Assembly (NCBI GenBank): GCA_015698045.1
Contig: BLAL01000196.1
Location: 1,240,001 to 1,304,000 of the forward strand
DNA from: Rhizophagus clarus
Taxonomy: Eukaryota > Glomeromycota > Glomeromycetes > Glomerales > Glomeraceae
Direction: 5' to 3'
Length of the DNA: 64,000 nt
The notes beneath the pieces were generated by a model, which had not been told where the DNA came from, searched no databases, and saw nothing but the letters and a program-made list of their open reading frames with translations. Shown in pieces: positions 1 to 12,480 of the stretch; position 1 is the stretch's first letter; every line of letters starts with the position of its first letter. Position numbers and translations under genes: made by a program.

Positions 1-340
1 CGATATCATTTATTTGCATTTTTTTTTTGAAAATTATCATTTATTGTAACCATATCAAAGCGATGTCACTTCGATATTTCTTCAAGCAAATATTTTTACG
101 ATATCTTGTCGATATAATGAGTTATTATTGATACAATACTAATATTTATTTTGCATTTCATTTTCGAAATTATTGTTATTGCAACGATATCATAATGGTA
201 ATGATTCGATGTTTCTTCAAGCGAATATTTTCATGATATCTTTTGTTAATATTGAAACGATATTATGGTGACATCATAATGATATTGTTTCGATAAATCG
301 ATATCACAATGATATGAATTTAACATTGTTATTATATCAA
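1..340. repeat. CGATAT-rich diverged tandem repeat
   Basis: Two diverged copies of a unit of about 137 bp can be aligned by eye (about 17-117 and 154-254). Both begin with a GCATTT block, contain a TTTCTTCAAGC block and end near a GATATCTT block. The word CGATAT recurs through the stretch. No gene is visible. It looks like the edge of a satellite or a repeat-rich spacer. Confidence 0.6.
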
Positions 341-1110
341 TTCGGCATTGTTCAAAAACTTAAGGTTTCTGTAAAGTAATAAAGAAAAAATAAAATATAA
401 TAAAGAAAAAATAAAATATAATAAAGAAAAAATAAAATATAATAAAGAAAAAATAAAATATAATAAAGAAAAAATAAAATATAATAAAGAAAAAATAAAA
501 TATAATAAAGAAAAAATAAAATATAATAAAGAAAAAGTGAAATATAATAAAGTGAATATTAAATGTAATAAAAAATCAAAGAGAACATAAAGTATAGTAA
601 AAGGAATAAAGGAAAAGTAAAATAAAATAAAGGGAATAAAAAAAAAGTGAATATAATAAAAAAAATAAAAGAAGAATAAAATATAATAAAAGAAATAAAA
701 GGAAAGTAAATATAATAAAAGAAATAAAGGGAAGTAAAATATAACAAAAAAAATGAAAGAAAGTAAATATAACAAAAAAAATAAAAGGGAAGTAAAATAT
801 AATAAAAGAAATGAAATAAAATGAAAGGAATAAAAAAAAAGCAAAATAAAATGAAAAGAACAAAGATAAAGTAGAATAGAATAAAAGGAACAAAGGAAAA
901 GTGGAATAAAATGAAATGAATAAAGAAAAAGTGAAATGAAATAAAAGGAATAAAGAGAAAGTGAAATGAAATGAAAGGAATGAAGAAGAAGTAAAATGGA
1001 ATAAAAGGAATAAAAGAGAGTAAAAAAATAATAAAAAATAAAAAAAAAATAAAAAAAGAATTAAAAATAAAAAATAAATAAAAAAATATAATGATAAAGA
1101 ACACTAAATA
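341..1110. repeat. 21-bp microsatellite and long purine tract
   Basis: Positions of about 388-535 hold seven to eight near-perfect copies of a 21-bp A-rich unit containing AAAGAAAAAATAAAATATAA. The tract then degenerates to about 1020 into a strand almost free of pyrimidines other than scattered T. Open frames on the minus strand here are only low-complexity Phe/Leu/Ile/Tyr strings and are not genes. Confidence 0.85.
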
Positions 1111-1669
1111 AAATTAATCTATAAAATAAAAAATAAAATAAAATCAGAATTTATAAGTAATTAAATCAAAATAAAAAAAATCATACCTTAAATTGTATAG
1201 AAAAACTAAAAAACCTAAAAGAATAAATTATAAATATTAAAAATAAGTATAAGAAACAAAATATAAGAAGAAAATATAGAAAACACAAAATTAAGACCAT
1301 ATAATATTAAACTTATCTTAAATAAAAATTAAAGAAATTAAAGTATTTAAAAAATGAAATAAAATTAATAGAGAATAAAGTATAAGAAGCAAAATAAAAA
1401 AAAAGAAAACATATAAAAATATATCTTAATTATAAGCTAAATGCACAAGCAAAAAAAAAAAAATTATTTGTATAAACTGATAAAATAATAAATTTTTATC
1501 ATTAATAGTGATGTAATCATATAATAAATACAAAAAAAAAAAATCAAGATATAATAAACCAATAAATAGCCAGTAATAAAGGAGAACGAAAAAGGAAATT
1601 TTCTTCTAATTAAGTTTAATATTTTTTTATTAAAAAAATCTATTTTATATAAATTAAAAATTTATTTTA
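1111..1669. other. AT-rich spacer, no gene seen
   Basis: Very A-rich sequence without an open frame of convincing composition. It ends with AAAAATTTATTTTA (1656-1669), the left copy of the target duplication of the adjacent retrosequence. Confidence 0.6.
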
Positions 1670-2823
1670 GAGATCGACTACATTTCTCACTTGCAGATCG
1701 TCTGGCCATTTTTCCAGCAGAAGGTCGCTAAAGAAAAGCTTAGGCTTTTAGTTTTTTGAGCTCTTTTCAAATAACGTTTTTCTTTTTATGAGACCTAGCT
1801 ACGTTTATTAAAACTCATCTAGTTCGAAAATACCAAGTTTTCGTAAAATTACTGGCTTAGTATGAACTTCACTAAGGAAACAGCTTATGACTGCAAACTC
1901 CAGGTTCCCTTCGTATTTTTGAAGACTTTTGTAAGGTTAACGTTTAGGCTGTCTAGTCTTAAATACCCTAGAAGAGGGGGTTTTCCGTCAGTACTGGTTC
2001 TTTTGGAAGCATTAAGATAGATAAAGTGAAGTTGTTAGTTGAAGTTTTTGTTTATGACCAGGAGTAACACTTGCTTTTTCTTGCTTAGGGGTCGTTTATG
2101 AGGATGTAGAAGTGATGGCTATGGTGTTTTACCTGTTTCCCCCAATTTTCCTTTTAGGTTTCTGGGAATATTAACGACTTTCCTTTAGTTTTTTATTTCT
2201 TACCTATTGATATTTTAGCCTTTAGTCTCTTTTTCTAATTTAGTTTTGGGGGGCTAGAGGTATTGGAATGTTGATCAGTATTTTGGTAATTTGGTATAAC
2301 TTTCTTTTTTAGGGCTATGTTTGTCGATCTAATTAAGGGGGGAATTTAGTTGGATAATTTATTTTAAATTTGGCTAACACATATTAATTCCTAATTGGGC
2401 TGGTCAAAGTCACGTGTGAACCGTTGTGACTCTTCTAATATCTTTTTATTTTTGATGTATCCGCGCTGGTTAAAAGCTTCTGAACGATTTGGAAAAAATC
2501 TTTTTTGGATAGGACTACTGAGCGAAAAGGGAGTTTCAACCTTATTGACTAGGAGGCCTCAGCATAGTATTCGCGTGCCACTTGGTTATGGTGGTGGTAG
2601 TCTTAATGATGTGCTCTGTAGGGATTATGAAAGAAAATAATGTATTTGTTAAAGGGTCCTACTTACACTATGGCAGATGGTAATACTGGCCATTAGTTAA
2701 AATTCATGAGTCACACCTGATATTTGTCAGGGGGATTGTTCACTTGCATTTTTGTATTTTTGCATTAGTTCTTTAATTTAATAAAATTGTTAATCATGAC
2801 CTTTAAATTAAAAAAAAAAAAAA
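1670..2823 (+). mobile_element. Poly(A)-tailed retrosequence with 14-bp target duplication
   Basis: A more GC-balanced block ends in an AATAAAA signal (about 2777) and a poly(A) run reaching about 2828. It is bracketed by direct repeats AAAAATTTATTTTA at 1656-1669 and 2824-2837, although part of the right repeat overlaps the A-tail. A 3' poly(A) plus a long direct repeat is the signature of LINE-type retrotransposition. The only frame inside (2395-2640) is short and unrecognised, so this could be a 5'-truncated LINE 3' end or a processed non-coding copy. Confidence 0.75.
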
Positions 2824-2837
2824 AAAAATTTATTTTA

Positions 2838-3597
2838 ATATATAATATTTTTAATATTAATAATATTATAAAAAAATCAATAATTTATTTTATTTCAAAT
2901 TATTCTATAATAAAAAAAAATTTATATTTTAAACTTTAATATATATTTTAATAAATAAATATAAATCAATATAATATTATAGAAAATTAATATATTAATT
3001 ATAAATTAATATATAAAAAAATAAAATAAAAATTTATTTTATAAATTAAATTATTTAAATTAAATTACAGGACAAAGAATTAAAATATTATAAAATCATA
3101 TAATTATTAAAAAAAATCTATATCTTCTATTGTTTTTATTTATTTATTAAAATTTATAATAAAAAAAATAAAAATTAATAAATAATACTTACAAAATAAC
3201 TAAAAATTGATATTTTAAAGATTTAGTTATAATTTTTTTTTACAATTTATAAGCTATATAGCATTTTTTTTATCTATTTAATAATTTATAATATATTATA
3301 ATAACTTATCTTTTACTATTATTTATTATAAAATAATAAAAGTATATTAAATTTTATTATATTTATTAATTCTTTTCTGATTTCTTAAAACTAATCTATA
3401 ATAAAATTTAAAAATGTGAAAAATATTAAAAAAAAATAAATCATTAGGATTTTATAATTAACATATGCTTAGTTTTTATTATTAATTTATTTTAATTGTA
3501 TTATAAATTTATAATTATTATAGTAATAATCTAATCTTATAAACTAAAAAAATATATTTTTATATAATAAAATTAAGTGAAGCAAAATCAATCTATA
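2838..3597. other. AT-rich spacer, no gene seen
   Basis: Over 85 percent A+T by eye, with no credible open frame or recognisable repeat boundary. Confidence 0.6.
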
Positions 3598-4057
3598 TAC
3601 CGTACAGCGCTGCATACAGTACCCCCCTGGAATAATCCCACCCTTAATTAGTACCGGGGTATTACTCAAGTTTACATTTTAGTATTTTTAAAAAGTACTC
3701 TAGTACTAATTAAGAACCGATTTTATATAGTACCTGGTATTAATCAATTATCGATTTTGCAAAGTACCCAGTACTAATCATTTATATATTATAATAAACA
3801 ATAATATCATATTAACTTTAATAAATAAATTAACTTATAAATGTAAAAAAAAAACTTTGAAAACCAATTTTATTGACAATTAATAAGCATTATTACACAA
3901 TCAAAGCCACCTGTCAATCATCCCATACATTAACATAATTTGTTCCTTGATCATAGTGACCATAGTATTCATCATCATATCCATTCTCTTCTCCTTCATA
4001 TTCTCCCTCTTCATCCTCTTCTTCTCCCTCATCAACATACACTGGTCAAAATCGATG

Positions 4058-4335
4058 CTATCGGGTACATATCGGGTACATATCGGCTACCCGATATGTA
4101 CCCGATATGTGTGAAATATGTGTATGCTATTTAATAATACTACACATATCGGGTACCCGATATGTACCCGTCAGATGCAGAAAATCGGTGACATATAACG
4201 TACATATCGGGTACATTTCTCATACATATTGGGTAGTTAAATATCGGTTACATATCATAGATTTATTGGGTACCCGATATATTTTAAAAAAATATCGGAC
4301 AAATATTATACACTTATCGGATAGTGCTAATAAGT
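4058..4335. repeat. Left subterminal TATCGGGTACCCGATA repeats of the CACTA-like element
   Basis: About a dozen copies of TATCGGGTA or TACCCGATATGT in both orientations, several forming the palindrome TATCGGGTACCCGATA. Subterminal arrays of this kind are transposase-binding sites in known CACTA elements. That role is inferred here. Confidence 0.8.
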
Positions 4336-5090
4336 ATCCTATATATACCCGATATGTATCCTATTTGTATTTGAAATATAAGCATAATTTCATAATTTTC
4401 ACACATATCGGATAGCTGAAAAGTATAGCATTTATGGGGCATTAATAGTAGTAGATTTATAATTTAAATACAATTGTAATTTAAAAGTAATTTAATTCAT
4501 TTAATTGTAATTACTGAAAGTTTTATTTATATTTTCAATCGATAATAAAAAAAAAATATTATACAAAAAATATTATAAAAAAAAATTCACTACTCTTTAC
4601 ACAAATTTACAATTAATGTTCACTTGTTTGCTTGTTTTCATTTCATTATATCTATTTAATTTGAAAGAAAGTAAAATGTTAGCAAAAGAAAAGGAACGGT
4701 AATAAAAAAATTTTTACATTAGAAAGTGTTAGTATTAATGTTAGTATAAAAGTTAGTAGAAGTAGAAAAGGAACGTCAATAAAAAAAAATATAAAGTATA
4801 AGTATTAATGTTAGTGTTAATGTTAGTAGAAGTGTTAGTAAAAGTAAGGAATAAAAAATGTTTAACAGTAGAACATTGTTAGTAGGAACGTTAGTAGGAG
4901 GAAACACATTAGAAAAAAATATTAGTAAGAGTGTTAACAGGATGGAAAAAGAAATTTCAACAAAAAATGTACCTTTGTATTTATTTTTTAGAAAAACCAA
5001 TAAAGTAAAAAACTCGATAGTAGAACATTGTTTAGGACGTTAGTGAGAAGAAATACATTGGAAAAATATATTAATAAGAGTGTTAAGAAT

Positions 5091-5502
5091 AACATAATAA
5101 TGGGAAAAGAAATTTCAACAAAAAATATACCTTTATCTTTATTTTTTAGACAAAAACAATAAAGTAAAAATTTGAGAGAGAGAGAAAAAAGTTTTGAAAA
5201 AAAAAAACGATAAATAAATAATTAAATCGTGATCGTGCAATCACATGATCAACAAAATTATCAATTTTTATTGGTTATTTGGGTAATATTATAAATAACA
5301 TAATAATGGGAAAAGAAATTTCAACAAAAAATATACCTTTATCTTTATTTTTTAGACAAAACAATAAAGTAAAAATTTGAGAGAGAGAGAAAAAGTTTTT
5401 GAAAAAAAAAAAAAAAATACGATAAATAAATAATTAAATCATGATCGTGCAATCATATGATCAACAAAATTATCAATTTTTATTGGTTATTTGGGTAATA
5501 TT
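5091..5502. repeat. Two tandem copies of a 206-bp unit
   Basis: AACATAATAATGGGAAAAGA begins at 5091 and again at 5297, and both copies end with TTGGGTAATATTATA. A diverged third piece of the unit lies at about 4880-4990. No coding content is recognised. Confidence 0.8.
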
Positions 5503-6493
5503 ATATTCAGCCACATCAGCCACAAAATCGGTCACCTATCGAATGCACAAGTCAATATTAGCGAAGAAGCACAAACTTGATTATTCACTATTCGTGCTCA
5601 ACTTGAGTTGATAAAATTATTAAAAAATCACTGATTTTATTAAATTTATCAGAATTTTTATACCTAATTAAAGATGATTAAATTAAGTTTTACTACCGAT
5701 TTCATTATAACGTTACCAACTTTTTTGTTAATCTTGGATATTTTATTTTGAATTTAAATTGTTCGCTTTGAACTCGAGTTGAACTCGAGTTCAACTCGAG
5801 TTTAACTCGTTCGCTCAAGATCTTTGTGTAATGTATTGTAGATCCGTAATTGTTTTATTTGTAGTCTATAATTGGCAAAAGCTTATTATAAACCAAAATA
5901 AAAAACACTATTTATTTACGTATCTGTATTATTAGATTTTACCTTTTTTAGATTTGATATATAATTAAAAAGAAGACCTTTATCTTGATATTTTGGAATC
6001 ACGATCATAACAATTGACTTTAGGTCGAGTTTAACTTGTTCATTGTGATTGATTGTATTGTAGATCCGTATCTGTATTATAATTAATATAAAGAAGACAG
6101 ATCATAACAATCATGACATATTTGAGAAATTAGAACAATTTACGTAAATGTTCTTGAAGGGTAATTAATATAATAATACAAGGTGATAAAAAATTGTTTA
6201 TAAAAAGAAGTTTCATTTTTTTTTTCTTACAATAAATTTGTTGTCGTTATTTTTATTATATATTCTTTTTCTTAAAATTTGTTGGCGTTATTTTTTATTA
6301 TTATATATTCTTTTTCTTAAAATGCCCGCAAATTGGACTGATGCAATAACTGAATATTTAATAAGATATAGGAGGTAAAAAATTAAATGAAAACTAATAA
6401 ATAACTTTGATCATATTCTAGTTTTTTTTTCTCTTATGTTTCCTGATCTAAAAATTAAATAAATAATGTAAAGGAGAAGGAACAACTACTACC

Positions 6494-6932
6494 ATGACAT
6501 ACCCGGGAGGGACCGCTCCGAATTCTGGGAGAGCCTAGCTCGAAGAATTCGGAGACGGTTCCGCGTGAGGTTCACTGGCCAACAGGTAGAAAGAAAGTGG
6601 AGAAACTTGGTCAGGAATTTTAATGTTAGTAAAATAATAATAAATCATAAAAAAAAAATAAAAAAAATAAAAAATTAATAGTATTAACATTTTTAGAATT
6701 TCTGTGAATGGAGGAATGGTGCGCGAAATGGAAGGTGGTCCCGGGAAGGAGAAAGATATTATAGGCAGTTCTGCACAAGGTTTTGGGACAGACCTGGTAA
6801 TTATTAAGAATTTTTTTAATTTATATTTAAGTTATTTAAGTTCTAAATTTATATATATTTCTTAGGGAACCACCACAGTCGTAGGCGGCGTAGAAACACT
6901 GCGCATCGGCGGCCTCGAAATCCGTAAATTAT
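6494..6932 (+). other. Exon-like GC-rich segments with GT-AG introns inside the CACTA-like element
   Basis: Three GC-rich blocks (about 6494-6585, 6700-6797, 6867-6924) are separated by A+T-rich stretches that begin with GTAGAAA or GTAATT and end in TTTTTAG or TTTCTTAG. The pattern suggests exons of a captured or rearranged gene with arginine- and glycine-rich products. I do not recognise the protein, and the phase across the junctions was not proven. Confidence 0.4.
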
Positions 6933-7559
6933 ATTTTTTTATTTTTATTTTTTTTTTATTTTGTATTTTTTATATTTTTTATTTTTTATTTATATTTTTA
7001 TATTTTTATTATTATTATTTTTTATTAAATATATATATATTTTATATAGTCATCTAATTATTATTTTAATATTTTTACTATTTTATAATTTGAAATTAAA
7101 AAATTCGACCTCAATTATAAGTAATTAAAGCTTATTGTAATAAATTGCTTTTATTTAAACATTCATTTTTTTTTTATTAAAGTATTAATTAAATAAACAA
7201 TCTGTCGTCATATATTATATAATATATTGTAATGATGAAATGTCTCCAATAAATTTTTAAAAAAGGTACATTTAGGCGTGACAGATCTAATACCGCTGAT
7301 TCTTCCAAAATGTTACTAAAATCTTTCCATAGATCAAATTGAGAGAACTAATCTATCAATTTACAATATAAAATCTTGAAATAATCTTTCACATTTTCAA
7401 AATACATGATCAAACTCATTTTTGCTAAACTGCCGAAACCTTTTGGCGTTTACATGCAATAGTTTCGGCATTTTAATTTAATTTGACGATCATTGATTAT
7501 CATGATCAATCTATTTTTACGGTTTTCTAAACCATGATTTTTTTTTTATTTTTTTTTTA

Positions 7560-8092
7560 GGTTGCTGGACTCCCGGACTTGGAATGTAAGTTGGAAGGGG
7601 TGGGGGAATTTTTTTTAATATTAAAGAAACGTTACTAACGTTTCTTTATTTTTTTTAGGTTGCCAGCCTTCTTGGACGAACCGGACTTGGGAAATGTAAG
7701 TTGGAAAGGGTGGTGATTTTTTTTTAATATTAAAGAAACGTTACTAACGTTTCTTTCTTTATTTTTTTTAGGTTGCCGGCCTTCTTGGACGAACCAGACT
7801 TGGGAATGTAAGTTAGAAAGGGCGGGGGATTTTTTTTTAATATTAAAGAAACGTTACTAATGTTTCTTTCTTTATTTTTTTTAGGTTGCCGGCCTTCTTG
7901 GACGAACCGGACTTGGGAATGTAAGTTGAAAAGGGTGGTGATTTTTTTTAATGTTAAAGAAACGTTACTAACATTTCTTTCTTTATTTTTTTCAGATTGC
8001 TGGACTCCGGACTTGAAATGTAAGGAGGGAAGGAGGGATATTTTTTGAATATTAAAGAAACAGTTTTAACATTTCTTTTATTTATTTTAGGT
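7560..8092 (+). repeat. Tandem exon-intron array: 36-nt microexons and near-identical introns
   Basis: Five successive units each have a T-rich tract ending in TTTTAG or TTTCAG, a short GTTGC... block, then GTAAGT or GTAAGG. The central blocks are 36-37 nt and read in phase as VAGLLGRTGLGN. The first and last are about 24-25 nt. The intron-like parts are nearly identical and contain the inverted repeat AAAGAAACGTT / AACGTTTCTTT, able to form a hairpin between the splice sites. Splice-site conservation in every unit suggests either amplification of an exon-intron pair or introner-like spread. Confidence 0.65.
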
Positions 8093-8451
8093 TGCAGTTT
8101 CCCTTGTTCCTCTTGATCCTAACGTGATCACGATTAAGAAAAGTTTGAGCAAACTTTTCTTAAAATTGTATTATAAATGACTGTAACTTTTTTATTAATT
8201 TATTGTAATAAAATACGTAATAAAATAAAAATATTAACAATAATAATTATACTTTTAAACACTTTACAAAAAATTTATAAACTTGATAATTCATTCAACA
8301 AATAAGACAATAAAAATTTTTTAACTACATTAAACGAATTAAAAATTTCTAAAAAGAAAAATCTATAAAGAAAAATCTATAAAGAAAGTAAACTCTAAAA
8401 AATTTCTTAATACGTTATATAATATGAAATCTAACGTATTAAAATTTGTAT

Positions 8452-8655
8452 CACATATCGGGTACCCGATATGTGTAAGATAGAACTGTGCCCGATATAT
8501 ATTATCAGTGACCAATAGTTTAGATATCGGGGTCTTGGTAATTAGGCATATTTTGAAGTGTAATAAATCGGGTACCCGATATGTAAAAATACCCGATATT
8601 TATCCGATTAGCCGCCGATATATAAGTCCCCGATATGTACCTGATAGAATTGATT
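8452..8655. repeat. Right subterminal TACCCGATATGT repeats of the CACTA-like element
   Basis: Several copies of TATCGGGTACCCGATATGTA-type words, the counterpart of the left subterminal array, stop just inside the terminal CCAGTG. Confidence 0.8.
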
Positions 8656-9619
8656 TTGACCAGTGATATTACTCATCCATTTCCTCTTCCTTATCAACAT
8701 ATTCTTCATTTGTTTCCTCATCCATTTCCCCTCTTCACTAATATATTCGTCATCTGTCTCCCCTTCCTTATCTTCTTCATTGCCACATTTATCATCTGAT
8801 GGTATTTCTACTTCATCCCCAGCTGATTTCCTTGTTCAAGACGGTTATAGTTAAAAATCCAGTCATCTTCAATTCCATCACGCTTATTAGAGATGCCACA
8901 GCATTTAAAAGATTTACAAATCAAATCAACATCAACTGCATTTCATGAATCTCTAACCCAATTTGCTATAGTTTCGTAAAAGGGCTTTTTTAAATTACCA
9001 GCTGGTGTTAACTTTTTTACGGCTTCTGCCATCCACTCATTATAGTTTCATCACATCTATAGGATAATAATAACAAGTTTTAATAATTTTTTTTATTATA
9101 ACTAGAAATCAAAAAGCAAAATAGAAATTAAATGATAATATCAAAGTGATCAGAGTAATAATTATTACCTTGGTCTTAAATGATTTATTCACTGAAACAT
9201 CTAAGGGTTGTAGGCAGAATGTTAATCCTCCAGAAATTACAGCAATATTGGTATTTTTTTCATCAAAACACCTTTTAACAGAATCAACTATGTGGGCAGA
9301 AAACGAATCCAAAACTAATAATGACTGTGGATTAGAAATTCTTTCACGTTTAGTCCAAATGTTTTCGATCTAATAAAGCATCTCGTTTTCATTTATCCAC
9401 CTCTTTTGATTTGCACAAATAATTACTTCTGAAGGAAAATTTCCTCGAGGGACATTCTTAAGTTTGAAAATTATAAGTGGGAGAAGGTTTGTTCCATTCA
9501 CCATACATGTTAAAACTACTGTAAAGTTAGCTTTTTCATATCCTGTTGTGCAGATGCTAACTGATCGTGCACTTAATTCATCAATAGTGGTATTGGAAGG
9601 AAGATCAAAAGATACCGGC

Positions 9620-11033
9620 AGGACCCAGAAATATATATATAGGGGTCAGGTGATGAAAGAAAATTTTACTATGAGCTGTACGCAAGGGTTTTTTATATGA
9701 ACAGTACGCAAACTTGACACCTGATATTGAAAATACCGCAAAAATACGCAAATAAAATTTCAGACCTTAAAATTTTCAATTATTAATTAATTCAGCAAAG
9801 TGCAGTATATCATATGATATAGTTTCTATAATCTGCAGTTTGATATCGGTCTTTTTTTTATTAAAAAAAAAAAAATTATATTTGTTTCTCTTTATGTTAT
9901 GTTGACGAAATATAATGAAATGTATTATATTTTAACAATATTTGTATACGAATTTATATAGCTTTATAATTAGAAAAAATTTTATTATTTTTTTTTTTTT
10001 TTTTTTTTTGATATTTATATTTGAAAGTTCATTCCTACAATATGTTTAAATTCCAACTTGAAGTTCCAGTTCAAAATCTACAAAAAGAGATGTTAAAGAA
10101 TATTAGTGAGTGTTCTTATATAAACCCACTCCTTCTTCCTTTAGAAATACTCACCTATCTTGAATTATTCCAAGTTCTAGTCTAAATTCCGCAAAAAAGA
10201 GAAGTTAGCAAACGCTTTATTCAAACTCGCACCCCCGCTTTTAGAAATACTTACCCGTCTCGAATTCCAAGTTCTGATCGAATTCTGAAATCTATAAAAA
10301 AGAAATTATAAAACATTAGTAAGCATTTTTTGATAAAATTCCTAAAAATTTGAAACTTACCAATGTAATAAGCTATAAAAAATAAAATAATCTTGATTAT
10401 GTAGGTACTAAAAAACTAAAAGGAATGTTAGTAAAATTTTATTAACATTGAATTCTGCTTCTTACACTTAACTCACCATATTTGCAAGAGTCCGTTAGTT
10501 CCAATTTATACTCCAGTAGTACCTAGTACTTTTTTTTTTATAAATAGTTTTTTTTTTATTTTTTTAAATCAGTGGAAAAGAAAAAGTTTCGGTTTATAAA
10601 AAATCTTTTTTTTAAAAAAAAATTCGGTTACTAATAATATAAATATTAAAAAAAATTCAGTTTATAAAACCGATAAAAAATATTAAATATTAAAAAAAAA
10701 ATTTCGGGTATAAAAACCGATAAAAAAATCTTTTAAAAAAAAAAAATTTAAAACTATAAAATTGTAAATTTTATGATTGATAAATCGTATTTTAACATAT
10801 CGAATAATTTTCTACAACAGTATATATGATCGGCCAAATAAAAATATAGGTCAAAATACGCAAATTAAATCTTTTACATATAAAAATTTTTGATAAAAAT
10901 ACGCAATCTAATGACCTAACTATGGACAAAAATCTCCTAAATTATACGCAAATCAAAACCTTACCCCGTCCAACTCCACTATGATGACGACGCATTGATA
11001 GACCCTACCCCTATATGTATATTTCTGGGTCCT
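9620..11033. mobile_element. 1.4-kb non-autonomous element with 8-bp target duplication
   Basis: The ends are inverted AGGACCCAGAAATATA repeats, about 26 bp with few mismatches. They are flanked by perfect 8-bp direct repeats ATACCGGC (9612-9619 and 11034-11041). An 8-bp duplication suits the hAT superfamily. The interior is A+T-rich, has a long T-run near 9985-10010 and encodes no transposase. It is inserted in the pogo transposase gene. Confidence 0.8.
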
Positions 11034-12059
11034 ATACCGGCATTTTATTCATATTACCAATATATGCTAAAGGATAATCATACTGAATACGTCTATACAT
11101 GATGTATAATAAAAATTCTTGTTTTTCAATTAAATCATCAGGTAAATGTTGTGTAACAGTAGTATGGCGATGATTACTCAAATTTTTTCGTCGCATAAAA
11201 CCATCTAGTCACTTATTACTAAAAGCAAAAGACCTAACTTCAGAACATATAGCTTGCTATTGGCGTTGTTGTGCAAGTGCTTTGGCTTTTATTTGAATCA
11301 TGTTTCACATAACTGCATTTTGATTTTTTCTTTTTTCTTTTACCCAAATAAACAAAGGTGTTTCTAAAGCAGGGTATTTTGGTTTTGTTCCTGTATTTAA
11401 ACATTTAACACCTGGTTATACTTTGAGTAACTGAGGTTTTTTAGATATCCAGTTGCGAAGTTAGTTTGTTTGAATATTAAACTTTGCTGCTGTCTTATTT
11501 TTACTATGGCCATTTTCATAATATATAATAATTGCAATTTTTTCGCGTGCATTCCAGTGTCTCCTTTTTTTCTCTGTAATTATTAAGCGATTACTTCTTT
11601 TATTTGCTTGAGGATGACCCATTTTATAAATGAAATAAAAATTTGTGAAAATACCATAAGAACGTGACGCAATCAAATTTCATGATCATTTTTCAAACCC
11701 CTGCAGGTCATCTGATAAAAAAGAGTAAGGACAATCACACAGTGCGATAAATCTGATTTTTTTATTATATTAAATTGAATTTTTTAAAAAACTGTTAAAA
11801 AACTAATTTTTAAAATTATATTAACATATGATTAGTACCTCCCACCCTTTCAATGTATCCCCCTGTTATAGTACCCTCCTCTTCACATAACACCCCCCAG
11901 GTACTATACAATCTAAGCAGAGTTTCTTGAATAACACCAGGGGTGTTATATACAGCGTTATACGGTAGTTAAATAAAAAATATTTGAGATCTTATTAATT
12001 TATTTTAATATTTATATTAATTTACCTTAATATTTGTATCAGTCTGCTCTGATATTTGT

Positions 12060-12480
12060 GTTAATTTTAAAGTTTTGGATTTCAATTTAATTTTATTTTA
12101 CTTCTAATTTTACTCTTATATAAAATTTATTAAAAGTATTTTAGTTTAAAATTTTTATTAAAAATATTTTCAAATCATACTTTTAACTGAAATATTTTTA
12201 ATTAAAAAACTTTACTAAAAAATATTTTCAGTTTGAAAAATAAATTTCAATTTTATTCTTTGAGTCAAAAAATAGAATAAAAATATTTTTTAAAAAACTT
12301 TTTAAATTAAAAATATTTTTAGATGGAAAGATGAAGTTTTTTAATTACAAAAATGTTTTTTAATTAAAATATAATCCTAAAAATATTTTTAGATAAAAAT
12401 TATAATTTGAAATCCATTTAGTAAGAAACTAAATTTGGAATTATAAATGGAATCAAAAAAATAAATAATTTAATTTTATT
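12060..12480. mobile_element. A+T-degraded relative of the 55.5-kb MITE
   Basis: This block aligns along its length with the MITE at 55501-55923; for example CATACTTTTAACTGAAA is shared. The differences are dominated by C-to-T and G-to-A changes: CTGAAAG there is TTAAAAG here, GCCTAAA is GTTTAAA, CAGATC is CAAATC. Its ends are too degraded to place exactly. Confidence 0.6.

Larger units (their letters stand above)
4040..8665. mobile_element. CACTA/EnSpm-like element with subterminal repeats
   Basis: The termini are inverted CACTGGTCAAAATC repeats (4040-4053 and 8652-8665), matching the CACTR ends of the CACTA/EnSpm superfamily. They are flanked by a 3-bp duplication, ATA (4037-4039 and 8666-8668). 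Dense subterminal copies of ATCGGGTA/TACCCGAT fill about 300 bp at the left end and 200 bp at the right, also characteristic. I find no transposase inside. The interior holds exon-like GC-richer segments and a microexon array, so it is probably non-autonomous and may carry a captured gene. It is inserted in the acidic tail of the pogo transposase. Confidence 0.75.
3914..11676 (-). pseudogene. Pogo/Tigger-like transposase, decayed and split by two insertions
   Basis: Reading the minus strand, the N-terminal part (11676-11461) has a CENP-B/psq-like helix-turn-helix with the pattern W-x2-REK-x-A-x3-Y and a KTAAKFNIQ helix. Between 11440 and 11041, and again from 9619 to about 8870, are pieces of a DDE_1 catalytic domain. 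These include a DSFSAHIVDSVKRCF block (about 9309-9265) that supplies one catalytic Asp, and the LQPLDVSVNKSFK motif typical of pogo and Tigger transposases. The C-terminus is an Asp/Glu-rich tail lying at 8860-8666 and 4039-3914, interrupted by the CACTA-like element. There are several in-frame stops. It is non-functional as it stands. Confidence 0.75.
3600..11965 (-). mobile_element. Pogo-like (Tc1/mariner) DNA transposon carrying nested insertions
   Basis: The ends form an imperfect inverted repeat. The left end reads CCGTACAGCGCTGCATACAG, and the reverse complement of the right end reads CCGTATAACGCTGTATATAA. Both continue into a C-run followed by CTGG. Each end abuts a TA dinucleotide (3598-3599 and 11966-11967), the target duplication expected for pogo elements. 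The interior encodes a decayed CENP-B/pogo-type transposase on the minus strand. Two other elements are inserted in it (4040-8665 and 9620-11033), so the original pogo element was only about 2.3 kb. Confidence 0.7.

Noticed and set aside
332-1104. Long minus-strand open frames of 105-181 codons
   Set aside because: They are produced by the polypurine tract and encode only Phe/Leu/Ile/Tyr-rich low-complexity strings.
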